A DNA stretch of 64,000 nucleotides from positions 17,483,353 to 17,547,352 of the forward strand of contig NC_089827.1 in the NCBI RefSeq assembly GCF_035046505.1, read 5' to 3'. The position numbers and the translations under genes were made by a program. Under the pieces are notes generated by a model, which was given only the letters and a program-made list of their open reading frames with translations, had not been told where the DNA came from and did not search any database. Below are positions 33,380 to 44,633 of this stretch, one piece after another. Every line of letters starts with the position of its first letter. Positions within the stretch are counted from its first letter, which is position 1. Source of the stretch: Tiliqua scincoides (lineage: Eukaryota; Chordata; Lepidosauria; Squamata; Scincidae).

Positions 33380-33731
33380 TTAGAACAGACAAAAGAAAAT
33401 ATTTCTTTACTCAGCGTGTGGTTGGTCTGTAGAACTCCTTGCCATAGGATGTGGTGATGGCGTCTAGCCTGGACGCCTTCAAAAGGGGATTGGACAAGTT
33501 TCTGGAGGAAAAATCCATTACGGGGTACAAGCCGTGATGTGTATGCGCAACCTCCTGATTTTAGAAATGGGTTATGTCAGAATGCCAGATGCAAGGGAGG
33601 GCACCAGGATGAGGTCTCTTGTTATCTGGTGTGCTCCCTGGAGCATTTGGTGGGCCGCTGTGAGATACAGGAAGCTGGACTAGATGGGCCTATGGCCTGA
33701 TCCAGTGGGGCTGTTCTTATGTTCTTATGTT
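33380..33731 (+). mobile_element. CR1 LINE 3' end
   Basis: Contains AAAATATTTCTTTACTCAGC, TGGTTGGTCTGTAGAACTCC, TTGGACAAGTTTCTGGAGG and GAGATACAGGAAGCTGGACT, then GATGGGCCTATGGCCTGATC and a terminal TTCTTATGTTCTTATGTTC tandem. This is the CR1 3' untranslated region and 8-bp-repeat tail known from turtles, birds and squamates. 5'-truncated. It is the most complete of four copies here. Confidence 0.9.
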
Positions 33732-33997
33732 CCTACCTGTTTATTATTCCTTTGTTGCCACCACAAACTGGTTTCCTAAAAATGGACCCTAGCCCTAAAT
33801 TGCAACTCCCTGCAATTGGCTTATTATTCTGTTTGGAAATCGCACAACACATTCCTTACTCTTTCCACTTATATTTTAACCCACTTTAGCCCAGCCCACA
33901 GGGGTATACATTTGGTCTCTGTCGCATATATGCAACGTTGGGCAGAAATGGCTTAACTAAGGTTTTGTGACCAGAGTAGCATCTGTACGTTTTTAAC

Positions 33998-34472
33998 ATC
34001 CCAATCCTACTTGCCAGCATAAAGTAAGTAAGGAGACTTTGCACAAGTAAGGAGTGCTTGTGGGAAGGTTTGCGTTGGCCCAGCCAGCGCTGAATCCCAA
34101 CAAAAGGCCGCCGGTGTAGGTACTTTCTGTGCCTAGTTGATCGGGATCAGGAGAGTGCAGAAGGAGGATCAGAAAGGGGTGTAATGGGGTAAGGAGAGAG
34201 TAAAATGGGGGGAAATTAGACCCAGGAGAGGGTGGGATCGGCAGAGGATTACTCCACCAAATCCTATTTCCCCCCAGCCTTTTCTCCTTAACATGGAGCT
34301 TCTTGGATTTTCACCAGCGATTTCACTGCTGCAGATCCAAGTAGCCCCATTGGGCAGGCTGGGACTCAAATGTTCCCTTACTCTGAGGAGACCTCCAACC
34401 TATTCCTAACCAGCAGTGAGTACAGCATTGGCCATGTGGCCCCATTGCACCAGCGCTAGATAGGATTGGGCT
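33998..34472. mobile_element. Harbinger-like MITE, large type
   Basis: Left ATCCCAATCCTACTTGCC and right GCGCTAGATAGGATTGGGCT are inverted. The interior has CCTTTTCTCCTT, TTTTCACCAGCGATTTCACT and CAGATCCAAGTAGCCCCATT, shared with 50.99 and 60.78 kb. Confidence 0.65.
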
Positions 34473-35349
34473 GTAAACATCTGAATACTGCTGCATGATG
34501 AAATGGAGACTGATTCCAATATTTAAGAACATTTTGCTCTAAGAACATGTCAACATGGAAGCTGAACATATAGAAATTCTCCTTTAACAAAGCAGTATCT
34601 TTTTTTTCCCCTTCCATGTTTCTCTGCATCGATATCATTAACTTAGCTGCACATAGCAGCAGTGACTTCATGCTGATTCTGCATCTGTGGCATGGGCTAC
34701 AGGGATCAACAAAATATGAGCAACTTCTCATGTATATACTGAAAAGGTTGATAGTGCATCTAGTGGACATCTGTCAAGCAGTTCTGTTCCTGTTCCGGGC
34801 TTTGGAAATGACAAGGGGCAGACAGAACGGAGCACGGCTCATGTCCGTGCCATGCCCTGCAGGGGAAAAGTATTAGAGCAGCAGTGCCAATAGCTGGCAC
34901 CGGGGCCTCTATGCTTATTCGTGTGATGATTCCATAACCAAGTGGCCATTCATAGGACTGGATTACTAGGAATTCTATGAGAAGCGGAATCTCATTTCCC
35001 TTCTTGCAAAATAACGCCGCATCCCGAATGCTTCGATTCAGCAGTTCCTGTTCTCATTCAAGCATCAAGACTCCAAAAAGCTGGTAACCATCATTTACAT
35101 GTATCATTAGCTACAGTAACTGATTGTGCTTATCCAATGGAGAAAAGTCTTGGAAAGAAGCCTATTAGGAGGATTACGAAATTCCTACAGGGCACACCAC
35201 ATGTGAAGGAACAGAAGGAAGATACAAGGCAGGAAAATGAGAGCAAAATGTAGAAGGCAAACAAAGGGCAGATGTACTTCTAGGTTCTGTTTAAAAGTTC
35301 AAAGTCCCCAGTAGCTGAAATTTACAATCGTCAGCAATTTCATTCATTC
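34473..35349. other. Repeat-poor sequence
   Basis: No repeat recognised. 34.95-35.33 kb has an even composition and may be conserved non-coding DNA. Open frames of 86-104 codons at 34.45-34.88 kb have no domain. Confidence 0.35.
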
Positions 35350-35560
35350 ACAGCCCAGTCCTATTTACTCCTCCCCTTGCCGATGCAGCTGCATCATGGA
35401 GGATAGTGCCAGGGCTTACGTCACCCATTGCTGGAGGCCAGTACATCACTCCCATGATGCACCTCCTCCCATACAGTGCATGTGGCAATGCCCTGGGCGG
35501 TGGCTGTGGAAACACATCATTGCTCCGCCCGCACTGGTGTTTTGGCTGTATCTTTTGATA
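35350..35560. mobile_element. Harbinger-like MITE fragment
   Basis: Starts CACAGCCCAGTCCTATTTAC and continues GATGCAGCTGCATCATGGAG and GCACTGGTGTTTTGG, in the style of the other ATCCTA-type elements. The right terminus is not found. Confidence 0.45.
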
Positions 35561-35664
35561 GCATAGAGATATTTCAACATGGTTTGTTTATTGCATTCTG
35601 CATGAAATCACACATCAAATGATATATAACATGACGATATTATTCCTAAAAACCGTGATTGTGG

Positions 35665-35940
35665 CCAGTAGTGGTGTCACTCCTCCCCGTACGTGTCACC
35701 CAGTGCGCCCTGCATCCCTGCACCCCCCGACTAGCAATGGCACTGGTTAGCACTGCAACCTATGGGGGGGGAGGGGTTAGAGCAGGAGACTTGGGAAAGG
35801 AAAATATTTTCCCTTACTTCCTCATAAGCCCCTCAACTGGCAACGGGTCTCCTTAGACCTCAGCCAGAATTGTGCCACCCATTATATGTCAAAGAGCTCC
35901 ATGTGGGTCATGAGCCACGCTTTGGCCACCCCCGGTCTAT
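35665..35940. mobile_element. Decayed hAT pieces
   Basis: AGTAGTGGTGTCACTCCTCC, CACCCAGTGCGCCCTGCA and CTAGCAATGGCACTGG are the condensed ends of the CACTGGCATTGCTAGG-type hAT seen at 63335. The next 170 bp (to GGCCACCCCCGGTCT) looks like another terminus with AGCCACGCTTTGGCC. Confidence 0.5.
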
Positions 35941-36186
35941 TGTATAAAACTAAGCTAATTGACCTGACTTTCCCCAATAAGTGATGGAAATTGTAATTCT
36001 GTGGGGCGCAAGGACTTTTTTGCCAAAATGTTTCGACAAAATTACAGTTCTCAGACTTTTGGGGAAATGCTTGTTAACAGTGAAAGCAGGCTGAAAATGG
36101 ATTTATGTTTGGATTGTAGATATTGCTGCGGTTCACTCCCAGTTATTCAGCTATTAATCAAACAATCTGGGAGAAACTCTATGGAG

Positions 36187-36800
36187 AAACAGCACAGGCA
36201 GCCCAGTTCTAACCTCCACTAGAACAGGTAGCAGCAACTGTTACCCTGATCTTGTCTGATCTCGGAAGCTAAGCAGGGTCAGGCCTGGTTAGTACTTGGA
36301 TGGGAGACCGCCTGGGAATATCAGGTGCTGTAGGCTTATACCATAGTCGTTTGAGACTGAAGGTTGCCAACCATGGAACAGGCAGGCCAATTGGCCTGCA
36401 CTGTATCCAGCGCAGGTTAGGAGGTGGCTGGAGGGCAACTTGAGTTAAGGGATATTTTTACCCTTACGCCGTGTCAAGCCCCAGTCACTGCAGTGGGATT
36501 ACTTGGATCTGTGCCAGGGACAGAGGTTAGGATTTGGCAGGGGCTGCTGAAATGCCCCCTCCCTGCCTCTGTTATTCCCTCTCACCCATCCCCTGCACCA
36601 ACCTGCCTGGCCCAGCATACACTTACTCCTTCAGCCTACTGCAGGAATGGGATCTGGCGGGAACAGGCCAGCGCATATCTTTAGACCAGTGCGGCCTGCT
36701 CCTGAGTAACCACAAATGTTCTTTGCAACATGCTTGTGACACTCGGGAGCCAGCACAGTAAGCCAGTGCAGGCACAAGGTCCATTTAGGATTGCACTCTA
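36187..36800. mobile_element. Harbinger-like MITE, large type, carrying a 5S SINE
   Basis: TAACCTCCACTAGAACAGG ... (SINE) ... GGAACAGGCAGGCCAATTGG then CCAGCGCAGGTTAGGAGGTG, and later GAGGTTAGGATTTGGCAGGG. The right end is near CAGTGCAGGCACAAGGTCC / TTAGGATTGC at 36.78-36.80 kb. The 5S SINE interrupts the GAACAGGCAG sequence, which is duplicated on both sides of it. Confidence 0.6.
36232..36375 (+). mobile_element. 5S rRNA-derived SINE
   Basis: GTTACCCTGATCTTGTCTGA through GGTGCTGTAGGCTTA, then the 34-nt tail ending GTTGCCAACC. Flanked by GAACAGGTAG (36222-36231) and GAACAGGCAG (36376-36385), a 9-of-10 target duplication, so this is a bona fide insertion into the MITE. The tail hairpin loop has two changes (TCGTTTGAGA). 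Confidence 0.95.
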
Positions 36801-36874
36801 AGGTACTTTGCAGATTTATAGTTGGTTGATGTTTTGGGAACAAGATATGTTCATCTGAATGAAACTCCTTTGCA

Positions 36875-37075
36875 CGTAAATTCTTTATTTTATTTTTCAC
36901 ATTTTTATACCACCCTTCCTCCAATGAGCTTGGGGTAGTGCATATAGTTCCTCCCCTTGTTTTGTCCTCACAACAACCCGGTGAGGTGGGTGAGGCTGAG
37001 CTACTGATCAAGGCAGCTTTGTGGCTGAGTGGGGATTTGAACCTGGATCATTCAGGTATAAGTCCAGCTCCCAAA
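36875..37075 (-). mobile_element. CORE-SINE/MIR-like tRNA SINE
   Basis: Same design as 20130-20345: plus strand TTTTTATACCACCCTTCCTCC, GTCCTCACAACAACCCGGTG, GTGGGTGAGGCTGAG and a B-box inverse GGGGATTTGAACC. The middle part is shortened. Head on the right, tail on the left. Confidence 0.75.
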
Positions 37076-38321
37076 CCCCCACACACCGTGTGCTTAGAAT
37101 CACAGTCTTAATTATACGGCCGAGCAATGTTTTGCCAATGGTCTTTCATACCTCTTGTTTCATCTTCTGCAACCTAAACAAATACTCTTGAATCATCGAA
37201 GCCTCATCGTAGAACTGAGGGTCTCCTTCCTAGACAAACTGTCTCCTGCTGCTTCCAGCAAATGGTTTGCTAAATGGAAGGGCTTGTGGTTCAGATCCCC
37301 GCCAGGCTCTTCAAATGCTGATTCCTGAAGCTGCCAAGACAGATCTTCTTGGATGATGTACAACTCTCTGCCCATTCTTGTCTTCCAATGGGCAGGAGTT
37401 ATAGCAGGCCAGCAGGGGGCTACTACGTGGTTCCTGCTTGCCAGCTGCCCCAAAATGGTTCCAATTGGAGCACTTTTTTTTTTCTTCTAAATTCCACTGA
37501 GAAAAGGAATGCAAATTGATGAGTGTGACCCATAGCAAGGGCAGCGCTACCCTTTCCTGCGGGAATGCAGGAGACAAAACGCAGCTCCCAGCACGGCGCC
37601 TATTTACACCCCTAGAATGTATAATTTGTCAAAATCATGTTCTTCTTAATACCTTGTTAGATTACTCTGCCAGCCTTAGGCACCACTAGTTCTCATGGTA
37701 ATTGAGGCCTCCCAGTGTCAGAGTTCCATCTCCTGTTCAACGTTGTCGCTCCTCTTTTTCGACTGCAGACAGCAAAAAGGAAAAGGGGGGAGAGAAAGAA
37801 GTCTGACTTCTAGACAATCTTTTGTCTATTATTTCTTTCACTCCCATCCTTTTGGAAACGATGTTGAAAACAGGACAGATAGCAGGAAGATTTTTGATGA
37901 GGGAAGGGAAAGACTCAGCCAAGCCCGCGAACTGGCTTGGAAAGGAAGAACAGTCATTGCGGATTCCAGGGGAGTGGCTGCCTTTGTCCATGGCAGCATA
38001 TACATCAAAGGGTCTCAGAGCACATTGAAGGCGAGCACATGTCTTTCATGGCCTACAGTCCAGTTCATCAGAAGAAATGAAAGCCTGTGTTGCTTAGGCT
38101 GCTATCTTTCTACAGGACTCTGTTGTATTGCTGATTGTTTTCCCTTTGCCCAGACTGCAAAGACCATCAGAATCGTTTGCCATAAACACAGTCCACAGGA
38201 GCACTATTCAGACTTTCAGTAACAGGACTACTGCATCCCGGACAACTGTGTTCCAACCAAATGCGTTGCTGGACAATTGCAACAGTTCCCCCTCCCCATA
38301 TATCAATATTTATTTTAGATG
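37076..38321. other. Repeat-poor sequence with the longest open frame of the window
   Basis: The plus-strand frame at 37695-38222 has 175 codons. Its product is rich in Ser, Cys and Arg, with no signal peptide, membrane segment or domain I recognise, and an overlapping minus frame is also open. I see no splice sites that would make it an exon. Composition from 37.59 to 38.17 kb is even, so conserved non-coding DNA or chance is more likely than a gene. Confidence 0.4.
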
Positions 38322-38322
38322 T

Positions 38323-38375
38323 ATAGGTGGGACCTTGCTATCCACTGATTTGACTCACCACTGATACTGGGGTCA
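38323..38375 (+). mobile_element. Tigger-type fragment
   Basis: TAGGTGGGACCTTGCTATCC, ACTGATTTGACTCACCACTG and ACTGGGGTCAACTT: one end of the 7220-type Tigger MITE. The other end is missing. Confidence 0.55.
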
Positions 38376-38943
38376 ACTTTTAAATGCCTTGTAATAAAGA
38401 AAAAAGCACCAAAATCTAATTTCCCACCTTCATGCTGTTAAATAATTATAATTTCATTCCACTAGATTCCATTATTCACCCCATCCGAGGCTTCCCTACG
38501 TTCTTAAACTATGTGCATCCTGAGCAAGTGGAGTGGGTAAAGGGAAGCCAGAATTGGTCCCTAAAGGCTTCTCAGCTTGGGAATGCTGGCTGGGAACATC
38601 TTGTCTGTGGTTTATAAAGTCAACCTCAAAGGCTTGGCAGCTTGAGGAAGGTGGTGCAGATCTTTCTCAAGCCCCCTTAAAGGGGCTGGCATCGAGTTGC
38701 TAGGTTACAATAATCATTTATGATTATTACCTTGGAGTTGAAATGGGATGCCCATATGGGGAACAGGCAATAGCTTCCCTTCCCTCTCCCACCCCAGAAG
38801 GGAACCCACATTAAAAGGGGGTGGAGTTAGGATTTCTACAAGTCTTTATATTTAATCAATAAATTGTGGCCATTTTCAACCCCATTTCACTTATCCTGTG
38901 CTTTGTTTGGGTATGTGTGGAAGCAACTGCAATGTGTGAGACA
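38376..38943. other. Single-copy sequence
   Basis: Nothing recognised. Confidence 0.35.
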
Positions 38944-38993
38944 TGATTAAGGGTCATATCCTACATGGCCCTAGCACTAGTATTGGTACTGGT

Positions 38994-39415
38994 AGGAGGT
39001 CTGGTCTAGAGGGTAGAGTCTCCGTTAGCCCGAAGATAACATTAGAAGGTCGCCAGTTCAAGGACACCAGCAGCTCCCTGAACAGCTGAGAATGGCGAGA
39101 CCTTGAAGCAGATGACAACCGGGCTGAGTGATTCCACCTGCTCTTGGTGTGAGCAAGAAGCGTCTTGGCTGCCTTCCATGTGAGAGATGGAGCTGCTTGT
39201 CAGCCTGCATGGGAGAACTGGAGACCAGACCAAACCAGGAAGATCCATTCTGAAATGTTGTTGGTTCTTGAAAGAGAGAACCTCTATGTTAGTAAAAATC
39301 CCCTTGAGGGATTTAGAAATGCCTGCCTATGTAAACCGCCTTGAATAAAGTCAGAGGAGTAATCTGATTACCAGAAAGGAGGTATATAAATACCTAGTTA
39401 TTATTAGTAGTAGTA
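38994..39415 (+). mobile_element. Sauria-type tRNA-derived SINE
   Basis: Head GGTCTGGTCTAGAGGGTAGA(G) and a B box GTCGCCAGTTCAAGGACACC, a body with GGGCTGAGTGATTCCACCTG and CTTGGCTGCCTTCCATGTGA, and the tail CCTGCCTATGTAAACCGCCT ... GGAGGTATATAAATACCTAG followed by (TTA)n/(GTA)n. The long body (about 420 bp) makes it larger than the common snake/lizard Sauria SINE. It interrupts a MITE-like sequence; flanks GGTACTG and GTTACTG are a weak target duplication. Confidence 0.88.
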
Positions 39416-39980
39416 GTTACTGAGCTCCAGCATCAGCACTGGATGTCGCAAATATGCCATAAGGGTGTGTCACAGACATGCCACTGCAGCTTGGGTGGAG
39501 GGGCCGCTGGTGCTGGGCCAGTCCCAGTTGGCACTGGGCCTCAGTACCACGTGGATGCTCAGCGTTCCTCCAATACCAACTGACAGTAAGTTATCTTGAG
39601 GTAGGGGGAGGTGAAGAGTGGGCAGAATGGGGCAGAGGGAGGGGATGATCGGGCCCAGGAAGGAAGTAGAGATGGTGGCAGTCTCTGCCACTGTATCCTG
39701 CACTCCCTCCCAGCCCAGACAACCCACACAGGCCTTCTCTGGTCTGTGCCTGCTTAAAAGCAGGTGCAGATCTAAATGTCTACTGGCACCACAGCTGTGT
39801 TATCTGGGGTTATCTGCGTTATTTTGCTTCCACTGGTGCCACGGCTTGCATCCTCGGCTGCATTATCTGGGGTAAGGGAGCAAATGGTCCTTTACCCTGA
39901 GGAGATTCCCGGTGCTAACCCGGTGCCCACTGGATCCAGCGATAGCCATTTTGGCACAGGACTTCCTGTGAATTGTCCTG
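39416..39980. mobile_element. Harbinger-like MITE, large type, right part
   Basis: CTGAGCTCCAGCATCAGCAC, GCAAATATGCCATAAGGG, ACTGACAGTAAGTTATCTTG and GATCCAGCGATAGCCATTTTGGCAC match the copy at 6795-7085 and 10695. The left part (38.95-38.99 kb) lies on the other side of the Sauria SINE. Confidence 0.55.
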
Positions 39981-41510
39981 AGTCTCTTATTAACTATCAT
40001 TAGATGATGTACTTTTAACTCTATTTAATCTATGAAGCTCCCCGATGCAAATATATGATGTTATGCCTGGCTCCCCACTTGGTAAGCCAGGCATTGTTTT
40101 GCCCAGCCATACACCATTTTTCTTCCTCAATACAAAAAAGAACGACGCTTGATATTTACCATTCCAGCTGCACCTAGGAGAGCTTGCCCCTTTGTTCATG
40201 GGCGCCGTGCGCTATTTAGATGTTCATTTTTCCCCATGCTTACATTAAAATTCACATCGCATCGTCGTTTGAGAAATGCGATCGCCTCTGTCTGATGCGT
40301 TTATTCTGCACAGTTCTGGTAGCACTTATCTCCCCACCATCAATACCGCTGGAGTCTCACACCCAGCCATCATACTGTTCTGTTTTTGTGCGATTCCTTC
40401 CATCAGCGGAGCTAATTTAATAATGTTTTCACTGACAGGCAAAGAGCCTGCTAAGCTAAGCCTCTATTACCTTCTCTATTTTTCTTCTTGCTCTTTTGGC
40501 TGCTTAGCCCTTTCCCATTATGAGTGAAAACAGGTAGTCTATTTCTTTCTGGTGGACACCACCGTCCTTCTTTTCCGTTTGCCACCTGTACATTCCGGGC
40601 AAATTCATCTTCACTTTGTTGCTTTCATCATACTGTGGTAGTCCAGGAGGAAAAAAAAATGTAATAATTGCATGCAGGCTACACTAAGGGCATAATGAAC
40701 ATTATGTTTGTGAAGAATGTCGCTCTGATTCACACCACACTTCAGTAAATTATACAAATTAAATATTCATTACTTAGTACTTCATTAGTTCACATTTGGA
40801 ACACTTTTTCTTCATTATCAGAGCCCGAGGAAAGCATTTTTTCTTTCTTTTTTTTTAAAGCTGCTTTCCTCTGCTATTTTTCAGAAACTCTTGAGTTACA
40901 ATGATTAGGCAAAGTTATATTTCTTATACGGCTATCCAGAATGTTCATATTTGGGGGGTGAGTTTGAATATATTATGGCACAGATCTAAAAAATGAACGC
41001 TATTTGCAGAGTTCCTATATCAGCCGTTGACATCACTAAATATTTGCACACGGTTCTCGATTCAGCTATGGGCTTGCTCACAGATTCAATCACTGTAGCA
41101 AATCCAGGATTATTAAATTGAAATAGTCTCTATAGGCCAAAGCGGGTATAATAATCCAGAATTGCTCCCTTTTACCTTGCAGATTTTCCCATTCTTGGCT
41201 TTTGGCTTTAACCATGACTGATAATTCTATTTACACCAAAGTGGGGTTGAATGCCACCCCAACTTCTTTTCAAGTGGACTGAAAACCATCCCACTTCTTA
41301 ACTAGTATTATTGAGTTTGGCTTGATTAGATCACTTTCACTTTTCCCCATTTCAAGTTTTACTTGAACTAATATTGACCATGTTCAATTCTAAGTACTAG
41401 GGTGAGCTTTTAACCTTGTTTCTGAAACCATGGTTTGAATCTAGTTATAAATTCTCGCTTACAAGCACAACTATTTAGCCTTAATTGTGGTTAACAGTAG
41501 AAACCAGTGG
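39981..41510. other. Repeat-poor 1.5 kb, strongest candidate for conserved non-coding DNA
   Basis: No transposon termini over 1.5 kb, in a window where one otherwise occurs about every 700 bp. The 40.25-41.15 kb part contains many homeodomain-like words (TAATTTAATAATG, ATTAAATATTCATTACTTAG, TCATTAGTTCAC), CpGs, and CTGCTAAGCTAAGCC. Its texture is that of a vertebrate developmental enhancer. No frame longer than 83 codons. Confidence 0.45.
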
Positions 41511-41562
41511 CATACAAATGGGGAGCAGGGGCCCATAGGCCCCGGGTGCCAAGCTGTAGGGC

Positions 41563-41868
41563 AGCGGTTCTCAAACTCTCTGGGAGAGTTTGAGAGCCAC
41601 TAAGTTATTGCATGGGCGGGAGGGGGGAGGCAGCAGGCGTGGGGAAAGGCAGCAGCATGATCCCCAAGATCGCACCGCTCGGGGGGCTGCAAGGGATTGG
41701 CTACACATACCCCAGCCCCTGCAGCCTCCCAGGGGTGCGGGGAGCCCAGTGCGACCTACAGCAGGGCTCCCCGCAGCAGTGAAAGTAGATGCGGAGCGAT
41801 CACGCGCTCCACTTCCGCTTTAGCAGAGGTGGGGCGGGATATAAATTCTACTAATAAAATAAATAAAT
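41563..41868. mobile_element. Half hAT palindrome fused to a non-LTR-style tail
   Basis: Begins CAGCGGTTCTCAAACTCTCT, the terminus of the 16475 element, and follows one arm to TTCCGCTTTAGCAGAGG. There it switches to GTGGGGCGGGATATAAATTC, then TACTAATAAAATAAATAAAT, the standard end of squamate LINE/SINE transcripts. The hAT arm therefore seems to have acquired a retroposon tail. Confidence 0.7.
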
Positions 41869-42034
41869 ATGCGTATGTTTTGCCTTTCTTCTATATTACA
41901 ACAAAACTGCTTTTGTATGTATGATAGGCCATACTAGGCCATAATATGCTTGTGGTCTATTATCTTAATAGGCATTCCTTCCCTGTTTTGTTTTGGGTTA
42001 TGATCTCTAATGCTCACTACATGTGAACCTATAT

Positions 42035-42409
42035 CAGGGGTCTCCAAACCCTGGCCCAGGGGCCGGATGTGGCCCGCAGAGTGCTTCTATCCAGCCCACG
42101 GCCAGCCTCTGATCCCCTGAGAGCCTCTGGCCAAACACAACCAGATCAAACACAACCAGAGTTGTGCTTATGGGGTGGGCGAATGGGGGTCCATTTTAGT
42201 GTGTGCTTTACTTCTTGGGCTGTGTTGGTGCTTGGATAAATCCTGACATTTGAGCCCATTCATTCATTCATTCATTCATTCCAGTCATTCATCTAAGTAC
42301 CATCTCTAATGTATTTATTTAAATTTAAAATTTAATTTTTTTTTCTGGCCCTCGACACCATGCCAGATATTTGATGCGGCCCTTCAGTCGAAAAGTTTAG
42401 AGACCCCTG
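42035..42409. mobile_element. hAT MITE, 375 bp
   Basis: CAGGGGTCTCCAAACCCTGG and the inverse CAGGGGTCTCTAAACTTTTC. Perfect 8-bp duplication ACCTATAT (42027-42034 and 42410-42417). Contains GGATGTGGCCCGCAG, CCATGCCAGATATTTGATGC and an (ATTC)n run at 42258-42284. Confidence 0.92.
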
Positions 42410-42625
42410 ACCTATATGAAATACGTGAAACCTATTATTCACAAGTTAAATCAGAGAAAATATTCACTGTCTGCCCCATTATTATTTTTTATTTCATATA
42501 ATGACTATTACTGGAAATAATTTTTTCATGGAGAGGGTGCCAAAAATTTATGTGCCCAGGGTGTCAAATGACCTTTGTACAACCCCGGTAGAAACAAAAT
42601 GACAAACCATGGTTAAGTGGTTCAC

Positions 42626-43135
42626 AGCCCAGTCCTGTCCTTTCACCCACCCTGCGCTGATGCAGCCATGCCAAAAATGGGTGTGCTGTATCCCATTGAG
42701 ACAGATTGGGAGGCTTTGGAGGGGAAAACGTATTTAAATGCACATACTGCCTGCATAAGCCTGCCACTCTTTGAAGGGTCTCCTCAGACCTGTGCCAGCA
42801 ATTTTGCTGGCGCAAGTGAGGAGAAAAGGGGGGCAAGGAGGCTGCCCATGGTGGGAATAGGTTCTGACATGCACCATTGCTCCGTTCCTCTCCCTCCCTG
42901 TACAGTTTTGACCCCATTTTGCCCCCACCCTCCCACCTCCTCCGCTGGTTTATCAGCTCTGGATGGTCGCCAGTGACCCTCCAACAAGTGCAGGAAGGCT
43001 CCAGCCTTCCTACCAATGCTCAAGCATTACATTGGTCAGCCTACTTCCAGAGTGCTATTTTATGGCTATTGTGCCACAAGATGAATGTGCACTTTGCTGG
43101 TGCTGGAGCCCAGTAGGATTGGGCCCTCAGGAAAG
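42626..43135. mobile_element. Harbinger-like MITE, large type
   Basis: AGCCCAGTCCTGTCCTTTCA at the left and GAGCCCAGTAGGATTGGGCC at the right are inverted. The 150-codon minus frame and 119-codon plus frame within it overlap, show no domain, and follow from GC content. Confidence 0.6.
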
Positions 43136-44040
43136 CAAGGGTATATGAAAGAGGTGAGGAAGCGAAGATAAAAAAGTGTATGATTCCATAACCTGTTCCC
43201 AATCATTTAAGCATAATTAGAGCCCTTTCTAGATGTTCTGTCATCATGAAAAATATCCATGCTTACAGAGAACACTGGGGGTGCACCAATGAGGCCTGTC
43301 TACAGGGAAAGATTGACTCCAGCATCCTAAATCACAAAGAGAATCTCTCTCCATGGACAGGGTTTGTCAATTCAGACAAATGCCACCCCACAGTGAAAGC
43401 AAGATGGGCGGAGCCAGGGAGTGCAGTGTGGTAGAGCACATGGTGCACTCCCAGCATTCTCTCAGCACGGAGAGTCTCCACGCTTACAGAACATCTAAAA
43501 AGGGCTTAGCAATATCTGTATCAGCTCATCATCCGATGAATGGTGAAGGCAGAATGAGAGTTTCTGTTAAATGAAGGGATAGTAGGCTGGTGAATTGGGT
43601 TCCAGAGATGCGTGGAATCCCATTTGGCGAAGTCAACCTTCGTAACACAAGAAGTTTATGAAACTGGATCTGTGTTACCTCAGTTGAGTATTTCATATAG
43701 CATCTATAATTGTTTGATTGGTAGATGCGTACCAGTGGCAGAGATAGTCGACTGGGGGGATCTTAGCCATGTATTGCTCCATTACACAATGTTCTTGCTG
43801 CTGCTTTACCTCCACATTCCAGTCACAAAACCGCAGTGTTGGAAGAAACCAAAAGGCCAGATAGACCCGTCCTTGCGACAATGAGGGCAACAAACACCCC
43901 CTCACCACCCCCAACTCAGCAAACAATCTATGACAATTTGTCAAAGTCTGAATGGAGTGATAATTTGAGGGAGCATGCCATGGTTTCCAGAAGCCAAAGA
44001 TCCACACACAAAAGTTGTCTTTTGCACATCAATGTGGATT
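43136..44040. other. Single-copy sequence
   Basis: Nothing recognised. Confidence 0.35.
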
Positions 44041-44048
44041 GAATACAG

Positions 44049-44610
44049 CAGTGGTTCTCAAACCTTTTAGCACCAGGATCCACTTTTTAAAATGACAATT
44101 GGGACCCACTTAGCTTTACCAGACTTTTAAAAAAGGTGATCTAGAAAGAAATATTTTTGTTTCCAAGTAATACGTATTTTATTGATTGATTTGCAGAAAA
44201 CTCAATCTGTTTCTCATGAGGCAATCCTAATGAATAGCCAAAAGGCTTGAGGGGCTTAGTTATGGGACCCAGCCCTCACCTGCCCCCACTACCTGTCATT
44301 GACAGACTTGGGGGGGGGGGGAACACACCAGAAAAAAGGACATTGAAGCAATAATCTCCCTATATTTACACAAGCTTGCAAACTGCAAGAGCTCAGATGT
44401 TTGCAGGGCAATTAGCAGCTACCTTGCAAGCTGCAGGAGCTCAACTCTTTGCAGGGCAGTTAGCAGCTGATTTTTTAATATCCTCAGGGCTTGAGGCAAT
44501 CAGTTATCTAATCTTTCCATCACCCGTGTTTTCATTGGAGGCTCTGCAGGACTCACCAGAAATCGGGTCATGACCCACTTGGCTCTCAACCCATAGTTTG
44601 AGAAATGCTG
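44049..44610. mobile_element. hAT element, 562 bp
   Basis: CAGTGGTTCTCAAACCTTTT and the inverse CAGCATTTCTCAAACTATGG. Flanks GAATACAG and AAACACAG match at 6 of 8 with transitions only. The interior has a duplicated GCAGGGCA(A/G)TTAGCAGCT module. Confidence 0.82.
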
Positions 44611-44633
44611 AAACACAGGATTCTGATATAGTC

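Noticed and set aside
42564-43016. 150-codon minus-strand frame
   Set aside because: Contained in a Harbinger-like MITE with inverted termini; the plus strand is also open for 119 codons.
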